Assembly (NCBI GenBank): GCA_020627535.1
Contig: JAHDGU010000018.1
Coordinates: forward strand, 1 to 64,000
Direction of reading: 5' to 3'
DNA length: 64,000 nucleotides
DNA from: Saprospiraceae bacterium
Lineage (GTDB): Bacteria > Bacteroidota > Bacteroidia > Chitinophagales > Saprospiraceae
This document shows positions 1 through 7,596 of this stretch, in pieces (position 1 is the first letter of the stretch; every line of letters starts with the position of its first letter). The position numbers and the translations under genes are program-made. Under the pieces are notes generated by a model. It had not been told where the DNA came from. It saw only the letters and a list, made by a program, of their open reading frames with translations, and made no database searches.

Positions 1-549
1 CAATTTAGGTGATTTATTACATTTTTCAATGCACCTGTTTGTGGGGTAGCTTACAAGACCAGTTCCAGGAGAGGAAGAATGCACAACGATATATCCTCTT
101 GGAATCCACTCCTTCAAGTGTGAATTAGAGATGATAGGACGCACACCTCTGCGCTCCACTTCCACATGTGTTCTCGGCTTGGCCCTTTGACCCAATTCGA
201 GCTTCACGTCCCAGAACAAGCCATCCACATTCGGAGCTACTCCGGCAAAGTAGGGACTGGTCACATATATGACAGGAAGCTTGAGACTATCTGTATCCGT
301 CTCGCCAGGTCTTGTCACGGAGACATGCATCCGATCAAGCTTGCCATCCCCATCCGTATCAAACTCCGCCTCAACCCAAAGGTCATGCCTTATCCAGTTT
401 TGAGCATTCTCAAAGGCAGGAACTACTTGGGCTTCCCCGTCTTTGAACACAGGTCCAATCTTGTCTGCTTTTTGAGCATTGAGGGAAAAGCAAGAAAGAA
501 GCAGGATGGCTGTTAAGCCGTTCTGAAGTCTAATTCTATAGTATCTCAT
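1..549 (-). CDS. S15-type Xaa-Pro dipeptidyl-peptidase, N-terminal part (runs off left edge)
   Basis: The reading frame is open from the ATG at 549 to the window edge, giving 183 residues. It starts with a signal peptide ending FSLNAQ, so the enzyme is exported. The following residues (WIRHDLWVEAEFDTDGDGK, then RPGE, then LPVIYVTSPYFAG, and later GYIVVHSSSPGTGL) fit the N-terminal part of the S15 family, which removes X-Pro dipeptides from peptide N termini. The catalytic Ser region (GxSYxG) would lie beyond the window, so activity cannot be judged. A related alpha/beta-hydrolase of the CocE/NonD type is the main alternative. No partner gene is visible on this side. Confidence 0.7.
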   Translation of the reverse strand, partial: MRYYRIRLQNGLTAILLLSCFSLNAQKADKIGPVFKDGEAQVVPAFENAQNWIRHDLWVEAEFDTDGDGKLDRMHVSVTRPGETDTDSLKLPVIYVTSPYFAGVAPNVDGLFWDVKLELGQRAKPRTHVEVERRGVRPIISNSHLKEWIPRGYIVVHSSSPGTGLVSYPTNRCIEKCNKSPKL

Positions 550-998
550 AATGAATCTATAATTACGTGTAGAATCCTAAGATAGGATATAATTCCTATG
601 CATATTGATTTATCGCTTCGAATGAACTGTTCAACATGAACGACGTAGTCTTGTCTGACAATTCACGCTAGGATTGTAAACAACTATTCGCGATCGAACG
701 ATACCCACAAGGATCTAATATCTCAAATTTGTAAAACGAGGATTTGACGTGGTACTCTCTACACCTGGACACATACGGATGGCATGCATCTTGTGGTCTA
801 CGACACCCCATTTGTACCGAAATCTACTTGCGTTTCAAAGACAATTTTCCTTCTAAAAAAAGGTAATCTTGAGCCTCTCTCAATGTAAACTATGTGAGCT
901 GCTTGTACCATATTGTGGGTCACGGTTTGCATACACGGCGTGACCAGCTTTTGCTGGGCATGACCGTTGTATGCTTTGTTAGCGGTTCGTTTTCTTTT
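550..998. other. Gene-free stretch upstream of the S15 peptidase
   Basis: I see no ORF longer than about 15 codons on either strand. The left part must carry the promoter of the leftward peptidase gene, although no clear TAnnTTTG box is visible. The right part, from about 918, holds the first attC-like palindrome described separately. Confidence 0.6.
918..989 (-). repeat. attC-like imperfect palindrome, site A (3' side of the first cassette)
   Basis: Read on the minus strand, the site opens with the core CCGCTAAC (986-979), followed by arm GCATACAACGG (974-964), an inner stem CCAGC / AAAA / GCTGG (957-944) and the returning arm CCGTGTATGC (938-929). This is the R''-L''-hairpin-L' order of an integron attC site. 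The expected closing core (GTTAnnnn) is not present; CAAACC is found instead, so the site looks decayed at the end of the array. The attC name is an inference from layout, since the cores do not match RYYYAAC exactly. Confidence 0.5.
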
Positions 999-1616
999 TC
1001 ATTTAATTATATGTTCAAAATCTCCCTTCTGGGTTAAATATTCCAATGATAAAACCCAAGTTATCTTCATTGCGAATATTATTTTCTGCATTATTGGCAT
1101 GAATTCTAATTGAAATCTTGAAAAATACATGTATGCTCCAAAATAAAAAGTCAACAGGAAAATTATTGACATGATTTTCATTAGCGTTAATTCCGATTTA
1201 ACTACCATTACCGTGATATAGAAAAATATCAAAAGTGTTAGTATGCTTGACAATGTCACCATAATATCGTGCATTGCAGGTACAACAGTAATAAATCCAA
1301 ATATCGTAGCTATAATTCCTAAATATTTAATTACAAGAGAAGCACTTTTAATCTTTATCCTATTCGAAAAATTCACGAAAAATATCCCAAAACTGGCTGT
1401 AAGAAATAACACTCCAAAAATAGCAAAAGGTCTTGCAGTATTTTCTTCTCCATTAACTGCTAAGGGTCTAAGCAAATTACTGATATAATTATTTGCCCAA
1501 TCATAACCTTCTGAATTTATATTTTCGGAGGTTCCGCCTGGGTAATAAATTGTCGATATTATCAGTAGGAGAGTTCCAATGGTTATACCTATCAGAATTG
1601 AGTATTTTCTATTCAT
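999..1616 (-). CDS. Cassette-type integral membrane protein, unknown function
   Basis: A 205-residue protein with about six hydrophobic segments: near residues 7-25, 65-82, 95-112, 118-138, 145-162 and 180-195. The loop after the first helix (GYDWANNYISNLLR) and the HDIMV motif near the middle recall DUF998-like membrane proteins, but I cannot assign a family firmly. The gene is AT-rich compared with the Paa block. It is bounded by inverted octamers GTTAGCGG (979-986) and CCGCTAAC (1672-1679), so it looks like one mobile unit made of a gene plus its recombination site. No function is claimed. Confidence 0.65.
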   Translation of the reverse strand: MNRKYSILIGITIGTLLLIISTIYYPGGTSENINSEGYDWANNYISNLLRPLAVNGEENTARPFAIFGVLFLTASFGIFFVNFSNRIKIKSASLVIKYLGIIATIFGFITVVPAMHDIMVTLSSILTLLIFFYITVMVVKSELTLMKIMSIIFLLTFYFGAYMYFSRFQLEFMPIMQKIIFAMKITWVLSLEYLTQKGDFEHIIK

Positions 1617-1670
1617 TCAATTTTTATTTGACCCATTGACTTTGGTTAGATGTTTTCATTTTTATTAATG

Positions 1671-1741
1671 ACCGCTAACGTCTAGTACATGCGGCGTGGC
1701 GGCGTTTAGCCGACATGATCGTCATGTACATTGTTAGTGGC
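1671..1741 (-). repeat. attC-like imperfect palindrome, site B (between the two cassettes)
   Basis: On the minus strand the site runs CCACTAAC (1740-1733), arm ATGTACATG, a GC-rich centre, arm CATGTACTA (1691-1683), then GTTAGCGG (1679-1672). The GTACATG / CATGTAC arms pair perfectly over 7 bases. The two cores do not match each other exactly, but each matches the core on the far side of its own neighbouring gene. Integron cassettes show that pattern, because the two halves of an integrated site come from different cassettes. Length (~70 bp) is within the usual attC range. Confidence 0.55.
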
Positions 1742-1748
1742 TGGCTAT

Positions 1749-2597
1749 TTAGTGTACCACATTTTGTATTTTAAGTATTGTCTTCTTTTCATTGGATTGC
1801 ATTTTTACAAATTTCACTTCACTTCCATCTCCTTGTTTGAAATGATACAGTTTAATTTGAAGCCCATTTAGTTTACTATAAATATAAAGATTCTTGATTG
1901 CTTCGTGAATCATACTTAATAGTTGATTGTTCCAATAGCTTTCATCGAATATTTTCTGGCAGATGTTGAACCCTTTCACCCAATTATAACTCCACTCAAA
2001 TACTTCATTTAGTTCCTTATTTAGATTTGTGCTTTCTTCGATTGAGAAATATAAATTGACATCAGGTTTTTCGAAAGACTTTTTAAAAATATTTGGTTCA
2101 TCACTTGCTTGGCTATTAGCATTTATTCGTTGAATCGATATTATACTTGGGAAGTATCCATCTGACAATAATGTTAATGTCTTGCCCAAACAGTTTATCT
2201 GTTCTTTTACGATTGAATATTGATAGTCTTGGTTTTGAATTAACATCCTATCAATTTCACACAATTCAAACCCATTGGCTTCCATCTTGTTAAGGAATAG
2301 AACTTGATTATAGAATTCGGATCCTTGTAAACTCCAAGAAATTGATTCGCTAAATTGTCTATTTGAAGAATTTAGAAAATTAGGAACTAAGTAATAATGA
2401 TATTCACTAATATCTTCTCTGAATAGTTTCGCTTCATCTTTTATGGTTCGTTTATCGAAAAATCGACTTTCTAACCATTCAAATTCTTTATAATCATTTT
2501 GAATCAAATAGAATTCCATTGCTGATGAATTCACCGCAATTACTTCATATTCTTTTTGTTGGAATAATTCAAATTCTATTTTAGGTTTGATTTTCAT
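1749..2597 (-). CDS. Cassette-type hypothetical cytoplasmic protein
   Basis: A 282-residue protein with no signal peptide, no membrane segment and no motif I recognise. It is rich in Glu, Asn, Phe and Tyr, as expected from its low GC. The start MKIKPKIEFELFQQ follows a short leader after octamer CCACTAAC (2614-2621), and the stop lies 8 bases from GTTAGTGG (1733-1740), so gene and flanks form a compact unit. It reads in the same direction as the neighbouring cassette gene, as is usual in cassette arrays. Function unknown. Confidence 0.6.
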   Translation of the reverse strand: MKIKPKIEFELFQQKEYEVIAVNSSAMEFYLIQNDYKEFEWLESRFFDKRTIKDEAKLFREDISEYHYYLVPNFLNSSNRQFSESISWSLQGSEFYNQVLFLNKMEANGFELCEIDRMLIQNQDYQYSIVKEQINCLGKTLTLLSDGYFPSIISIQRINANSQASDEPNIFKKSFEKPDVNLYFSIEESTNLNKELNEVFEWSYNWVKGFNICQKIFDESYWNNQLLSMIHEAIKNLYIYSKLNGLQIKLYHFKQGDGSEVKFVKMQSNEKKTILKIQNVVH

Positions 2598-2611
2598 TTT
2601 TTACTCATGCT

Positions 2612-2699
2612 TGCCACTAACTCGTTTATAACCACACCTTATCTCAACTATATCCAGATTACACGCAAATAACCGCATCATAACCGTTAATAACGACTA
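2612..2699 (-). repeat. Degenerate attC/attI-like junction, site C
   Basis: The core CCACTAAC (2614-2621) is identical to the complement of the core at 1733-1740, on the other side of the intervening gene. Further in, TCGTTTATAAC (2622-2632) and the complement of GTTAATAACGA (2686-2696) are similar arms with mismatches. The outer core is not recognisable. This is the upstream boundary of the two-gene array when read on the minus strand. Confidence 0.35.
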
Positions 2700-2751
2700 T
2701 CCCAAAAGGGGATCCACTCATGACTTAAATTATTTTCTTCCCTCCAGGCGA

Positions 2752-3423
2752 CTACTCCTTCAACATCCAGCCTTGCGTCCGCACTGACACATTGATATTG
2801 CGGCTCACACTGTGACTCATGAGGAGTTTATTCTTGTCATACACTAGATAGGCGTCTAGCTCTAGGAAGGTGGGTGGCACGCAGGAGACAGCGATCTTGT
2901 TCTCGATCAAGAGCTCTCCGAAGGCGAAGCGATCGATCTGCCCGATGTCATCACCGACGAATACCTCTTCATTGTTGACCATCAGGCAGTCCTGCTGTTC
3001 TAGTGGAATCATATCTGTAGGATTGAGCGTCAAGCGATCATTGGCATAGAAAAAGAAAAGTGCCGAGCCATTGTGCTCTGGAATGATCACCTCACCATCT
3101 ACGGCTGTGACGGGATGAATGATATCTTCCGTCCACTCACCGCGCTGAAACATCGGAGACTGAGGGACGATGCTCTCCTTGAAGTACATCTGACCATCTT
3201 CTTCGATCACCTCTAGTACCATCTCATCACCCGTCAGCTCAAAGTCTCCCGTCATGCAATTGATACTGTATCTCACATAGGCCGTCTTCTGTCCTACTGC
3301 CAGCTCAGAGAAATCGACACGCTCATCACCAAGATTTGGCGAGATATCAATCGGATCATTGCTACAAGATGATGTCAAGAACAAGGAGATCACGAGGGCT
3401 GAGAGTAGAAGTCGCATGGACAA
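2752..3423 (-). CDS. Hypothetical lipoprotein
   Basis: A 223-residue protein with a lipoprotein signal: a hydrophobic stretch (LLLSALVISLFL) followed by lipobox TSSC, with the lipidated Cys near residue 20. The Asp after this Cys region (CSND) fits Bacteroidota lipoproteins, but surface export is not certain. The mature part is acidic and beta-rich by appearance, with three more Cys residues. I recognise no family. GC content is higher than in the cassette genes just to the left, so this marks the return to core sequence. The start could be Met1 or Met3 (3417). Confidence 0.65.
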   Translation of the reverse strand: MSMRLLLSALVISLFLTSSCSNDPIDISPNLGDERVDFSELAVGQKTAYVRYSINCMTGDFELTGDEMVLEVIEEDGQMYFKESIVPQSPMFQRGEWTEDIIHPVTAVDGEVIIPEHNGSALFFFYANDRLTLNPTDMIPLEQQDCLMVNNEEVFVGDDIGQIDRFAFGELLIENKIAVSCVPPTFLELDAYLVYDKNKLLMSHSVSRNINVSVRTQGWMLKE

Positions 3424-3603
3424 TGATTGAATGGTGATTGATTGACTGATAGAGTGTGCTGCCTCGAGGCTAGCAGACGTCCATCACGAATATAATGACT
3501 AGTCAGTAGATCTCAAAATTTTGGAGTGGAGTGTGTGAGTGGGGATGGCTAGGATTGCCGACGATACAAAGATGACTGCCACTATGGCCAGGAGTAACGA
3601 ACG

Positions 3604-4139
3604 CATCAAAGATGCCCTAGTCCGATACTTTGCCTTGATGCAAAGCATCCAAAAATCAAGGCTGTACACGTTTCTTAACGCTGCGAGAGCTCGCAACTCT
3701 CCTAAGGCATGCAAACTCGGCCTTAGACTGTCTCGCTATTCACCATTCATTACGTCCATCAGAGCCTTGTCACTTGATTTATTCGCTGTGCCTCATACAG
3801 TGCATCCCTCTTAACGCGTGTCGCGAACTTTCTCACTAAAACGTGTAAGGCCGATCCAAGGTCAACCGGTCACTTTCCAAAACTGAACCGTCTTCCGTGA
3901 GCTCGTGGCAAGCGGAGACGAGGCGGTTTGGGTAACTGAGCGATCCCGAAGGGTCGATGCCCTCAGGCGGCATCGAAGCGAAGGCACCGCGAAGCGGATG
4001 GGATGGCATAGAGCCCGTCGCAGTGCGCTGAGGGCCTTGAGCGAAGGCAATAGAGCCTTTCGGAAGACTAGCATTTTTTGGTACTTTTTGTGGCAATGAC
4101 AAAAAGTACGAAAGGCCAAGATTAAAGACGATGTTCAGA
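3604..4139 (+). repeat. Dispersed repeat, tandem copy 1
   Basis: The copy starts at CATCAAAGATGCC and includes the block ATACTTTGCCTTGATGCAAA, the block TACAGTGCATCCCTCTTAAC (near 3797) and the block GTGCGCTGAGGGCCTTGAGC (4023-4042). It ends in a perfect hairpin, GTACTTTTTGT / GGCAATG / ACAAAAAGTAC, at 4081-4109. The order of blocks is the same in copy 2. No transposase is encoded, so it is either non-autonomous or a remnant. Confidence 0.8.
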
Positions 4140-4169
4140 TTTTTGCCACTAGGCTCATGAGTGATGAGT

Positions 4170-4666
4170 CATCAAAGATGCCTTGGTCCGATACTTTGCC
4201 TTGATGCAAAGTATCCAAAAATCAAGGCTGTACACGTTTCTTAACGCTGCAAGAGCTAGCAACACTCCTAAGGCATGCAAACTCGTCCCTTGGAATCTTC
4301 ACGATTCACTTGGCTTTTCCTTTTAATCCTTCGCAATTTGGCACTTGTTTGGACTTCATACAGTGCATCCCTCTTAACGGGTGCTGCGAACTTTCTCACT
4401 AAAACGTGTAAGGCCGATCCAAAGGAAACCAAGGGAGGAAGCAGTCAACAGTATTCAGGACTAACGAGGTGTCACCCGTCTTCCGACAGCTCGGGGCAAA
4501 CGAAGCCGTCGCGAATTTGGCTCCGTAGGAGTCAGGAAAGCAGGCGGAGTGCGCTGAGGGCCTTGAGCGCAGGCATTAGAGCCTTCAGGAAGACTAGCAT
4601 TTTTTGGTACTTTTTGTGGCAATGACAAAAAGTACGAAAGGCCAGACTTAGAGACGACGCTCAGGC
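4170..4666 (+). repeat. Dispersed repeat, tandem copy 2
   Basis: This repeats the block order of copy 1 in the same orientation with scattered substitutions and a different, shorter middle. Its terminal hairpin at 4607-4635 is identical in both arms and loop to the one at 4081-4109. The ends are the best conserved parts and the middle the least, which suggests the ends and hairpin matter for spread or folding. Confidence 0.8.
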
Positions 4667-4719
4667 CTTCGAAGCTCTTAACATCGAAGCAACCTCCACC
4701 ACCACAAAAAGAAGAAAAC

Positions 4720-4727
4720 TATGTTTG
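4720..4727 (+). promoter_or_regulatory. Bacteroidota -7 box TATGTTTG for the paaZ operon
   Basis: TATGTTTG matches the TAnnTTTG consensus exactly and lies 25 bases before the paaZ ATG. No clear TTTG box is found at the -33 position, so strength is uncertain. Confidence 0.5.
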
Positions 4728-4752
4728 CCTACGCATAACGAAACCACCACAC

Positions 4753-6813
4753 ATGGCAAAGAAAGTACAGAGCTATGCCCTCGGTCACTGGATAGATGGC
4801 AGCGGAAATGGCGCAGAAGTATATCACGCGATCACTGGAGATCTCATCGCCACCACGAGTAGTGAGGGTCTTGACTATGCAGAGATGAAGGCTTACGCCA
4901 AAAAACACGGCGGCCCAGCGCTGCGCAAGATGACCTTCCGTCAGCGCGGACTCATGCTCAAGCGACTTGCACTCTACCTGCTCGACCAGAAAGAAGATTT
5001 TTATAAGGTATCAGCCATGACAGGCGCTACACGCGTCGATAGCTGGATCGATATCGAAGGCGGCATCGGTAATCTCTTCGCCAATGCGAGTCTACGTCGC
5101 AAGCTGCAGGACCAGCCCTTCATGCTCGACGGTGATGCGGTTCCGCTCTCCAAGGGTGGGAGCTTTATCGGTCAGCACATCATGGTGCCTAAGCGCGGTG
5201 TCGCCATACATATCAATGCCTACAACTTCCCCATCTGGGGTATGCTCGAAAAGATTGCGGTCAATCTACTCGCGGGTATGCCTGCGATTGTCAAGCCGAG
5301 TCCAGTATCGGGCTACCTGACCGAGAGCATGGTGCGGAGCATCGTGGCATCCGATATTTTGCCGGAAGGCGCACTCCAACTCGTCAGCGGAGACGGACAT
5401 GGCATCCTCGATATCGTCGATAGCCAAGACGTAGTGACCTTCACGGGCTCCGCTGCCACTGGCCGCAAACTCAAAGCCTTACCGCAGATCGTCAACAATG
5501 CGGTGCCATTTACCCTCGAGGCGGATTCGCTCAACTGTGCCATCCTCGGAGAAGATGCCGTGCCTGGTACGGAGGAGTTCAATCTATTCGTCAAGGAAGT
5601 GCGCAAGGAAATGACCGTCAAGTGTGGACAGAAGTGTACTGCCATCCGCCGCATCATCGTCCCTGAGAATCTGCTAGAGGATATTCAGATCGCCCTCGGT
5701 CAAGCGCTCAGTAAGACCGTCATCGGTGACCCAGCCGTAGAAGGTGTCCGCATGGGAGCACTGGTGGGCAAGGAGCAGCGTGAAGTCCTTCGATCGCGTA
5801 TCGCAGAGCTGATGCAGGAGTCCTCTCTGGTCTATGGTCATCCCGATCAGGTGGATGTGCAAGGGGCTGACGCCCAAATGGGTGCTTTCATGTCACCCAT
5901 CCTACTGCGCCAGGATAATCCGATGGAAAATACACTCGTCCATGAGCTCGAGGCATTCGGTCCGGTGAGTACCATCATGCCGTATCGACATTTGGCGGAA
6001 GCCATAGAGCTAAGCCACATGGGCAAGGGATCCCTCGTCAGCAGTATCATGACCTATGACGACAAGATCGCTACGGAGTATGTCCTCGAAGCCGCATCGC
6101 ACCACGGGCGCATCCTCGTGCTCAATCGCGACTGCGCCAAAGAAAGCACAGGTCACGGCTCACCGCTGCCGCTACTCACTCATGGCGGCCCCGGTCGCGC
6201 AGGTGGAGGAGAAGAGATGGGCGGTATCCGAGGCGTCAAGCACTACCTTCAGCGCTGCGCTGTGCAAGGCAGCCCGACCACACTGACAGAAATCGGCCAG
6301 CGCTTTCAGGTCGGAGGCAAGTACAAGGACGGTGGTGCACATTCATTCACCAAGCACTTCGAGGATCTCGAGGTCGGTGACACGATCATCACGCACAAGC
6401 GCACGGTCACGGAGAGCGATATTGTCAACTTTGCCAATGTCAGCTGGGATCATTTCTACGCACATACGGACGCGACCTCGCTGGAGGGGACCACATTTGA
6501 GCAGCGAGTAGCACATGGCTATTTTGTCCTCAGTGCTGCGGCCGGACTCTTCGTGCATCCTGCCAAGGGACCCGTACTGCTCAATTATGGTCTCGAAGAG
6601 TGCAGATTTACCAAGCCCGTCTATCCAGGTATGACCATAGGTGTGAGACTTACCGTCAAAGAAAAAATGGATCAAGAGCCTCGAGATGCAGAAGACATCC
6701 CCAAAGGCATCGTGAAGTTTCTCGTCGATGTCTATGATGAGACGGATGAGACTGTAGCCATAGCGACCATCCTCACGATGATCAAAAAGCGAGGACAAGA
6801 GCCGAAAACTTAG
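4753..6813 (+). CDS. paaZ: Bifunctional oxepin-CoA hydrolase / semialdehyde dehydrogenase PaaZ
   Basis: PaaZ opens the oxepin-CoA ring in aerobic phenylacetate breakdown and oxidises the resulting aldehyde with NADP. The 686-residue length matches the E. coli enzyme (681). Residues 1-520 are an aldehyde dehydrogenase domain with FTGSAATG (230-237), the general base Glu256 (TLEADSLN) and nucleophile Cys295 (CGQKCTA). Residues ~530-686 are a MaoC-type hot-dog hydratase with the WDHFYAH motif carrying Asp566 and His571. Both active sites are therefore complete. It is the first gene of a same-strand run; PaaABCDE and PaaK are not nearby. Assignment is firm; only the exact CoA substrate in this organism is inferred. 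Confidence 0.93.
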   Translation: MAKKVQSYALGHWIDGSGNGAEVYHAITGDLIATTSSEGLDYAEMKAYAKKHGGPALRKMTFRQRGLMLKRLALYLLDQKEDFYKVSAMTGATRVDSWIDIEGGIGNLFANASLRRKLQDQPFMLDGDAVPLSKGGSFIGQHIMVPKRGVAIHINAYNFPIWGMLEKIAVNLLAGMPAIVKPSPVSGYLTESMVRSIVASDILPEGALQLVSGDGHGILDIVDSQDVVTFTGSAATGRKLKALPQIVNNAVPFTLEADSLNCAILGEDAVPGTEEFNLFVKEVRKEMTVKCGQKCTAIRRIIVPENLLEDIQIALGQALSKTVIGDPAVEGVRMGALVGKEQREVLRSRIAELMQESSLVYGHPDQVDVQGADAQMGAFMSPILLRQDNPMENTLVHELEAFGPVSTIMPYRHLAEAIELSHMGKGSLVSSIMTYDDKIATEYVLEAASHHGRILVLNRDCAKESTGHGSPLPLLTHGGPGRAGGGEEMGGIRGVKHYLQRCAVQGSPTTLTEIGQRFQVGGKYKDGGAHSFTKHFEDLEVGDTIITHKRTVTESDIVNFANVSWDHFYAHTDATSLEGTTFEQRVAHGYFVLSAAAGLFVHPAKGPVLLNYGLEECRFTKPVYPGMTIGVRLTVKEKMDQEPRDAEDIPKGIVKFLVDVYDETDETVAIATILTMIKKRGQEPKT

Positions 6814-6836
6814 CTTTGCAGATCAAGCCGACCATC

Positions 6837-7592
6837 ATGGAACCAAGCGTAGATATTGTCATCAAAGACCAGGTCTCAGAGATCTGTTTTTACCATCCTG
6901 CTCACAACAGCCTGCCGGGTTTTCTCTTGGCTCAGCTGCGGGATGCCATTGTCCAAGAAAGCAGCAATCCCGCCACCAAAGTCATTCTATTGAAAAGTGC
7001 TGGCGACAGGACCTTCTGCGCAGGAGCGAGTTTTGACGAGTTGATGGCCATCCAGGACGAGGTCCAGGGAAAGGAATTTTTCATGGGTTTTGCGCGCGTC
7101 ATCAATGCCATCCGCAAGAGCCCCAAATTTGTGATCGGTCGTGTGCAGGGTAAGGCGATCGGCGGTGGCGTCGGTCTGGCAAGTGCCGTAGATTATTGCT
7201 TCGGTACGGACTGGAGCTCTGTCAAGTTGAGCGAGCTGGCCTTGGGCATCGGACCATTTGTGGTAGGACCAGCGGTGAGACGCAAGATAGGAACGAGCGC
7301 TTTCGCGCAAATGAGCATTCACGCCAGTGGATTTCAGACAGCCAAGTGGGCATGGCAGCGAGGTTTATTTTCAGAAATATATCGCGACGCCAAAGAAATG
7401 GATGCGCACATCCAAGAACTCTGCGATGAGCTCTCAGGATACAGCGCAGAAGCCATGAAAGAAATGAAAAAAGTCGTCTGGCGAGGTACAGAAGACTGGG
7501 ATGATTTATTATCAGAAAGAGCGGCTATATCTGGCCGTCTGATTTTATCCACGGAGGCACGTGCTGCCCTTGCAAAAATCAAAGGGAAATAG
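6837..7592 (+). CDS. Enoyl-CoA hydratase/isomerase family protein (crotonase fold)
   Basis: A 251-residue crotonase. The oxyanion-hole segments are visible: CAGASFDEL near residue 60 and GKAIGGGVGLASA near residue 105. The first catalytic Glu of classic crotonase is Gly here (GGGVGL), while the second is kept in SELALGIG. This one-Glu pattern occurs in methylglutaconyl-CoA-hydratase-like members. It follows paaZ by 23 bases, so a role as a PaaF/PaaG-like enzyme or in branched-chain acyl-CoA breakdown is possible; the sequence alone does not decide. I chose the ATG at 6837 over an in-frame TTG at 6816. Confidence 0.8.
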   Translation: MEPSVDIVIKDQVSEICFYHPAHNSLPGFLLAQLRDAIVQESSNPATKVILLKSAGDRTFCAGASFDELMAIQDEVQGKEFFMGFARVINAIRKSPKFVIGRVQGKAIGGGVGLASAVDYCFGTDWSSVKLSELALGIGPFVVGPAVRRKIGTSAFAQMSIHASGFQTAKWAWQRGLFSEIYRDAKEMDAHIQELCDELSGYSAEAMKEMKKVVWRGTEDWDDLLSERAAISGRLILSTEARAALAKIKGK

Positions 7593-7596
7593 CCTC

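Larger units (their letters stand above)
3424..4752. other. 1.3 kb gene-free region filled by a tandem repeat
   Basis: The ORFs of 64-116 codons here overlap one another on both strands, lack family resemblance and coincide with the two repeat copies, so I call none of them. The left ~180 bp (3424-3603) show nothing recognisable beyond room for the lipoprotein promoter. The right end (4667-4752) contains the promoter of the paaZ operon. Confidence 0.7.

Noticed and set aside
166-516. Plus-strand ORF of 116 codons
   Set aside because: It is antisense to the S15 peptidase, whose minus-strand frame has a signal peptide and family motifs.
3539-4625. Several overlapping ORFs of 64-116 codons on both strands
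   Set aside because: They coincide with the tandem repeat copies, and the same translations recur in each copy, as expected of spurious frames in a repeat.
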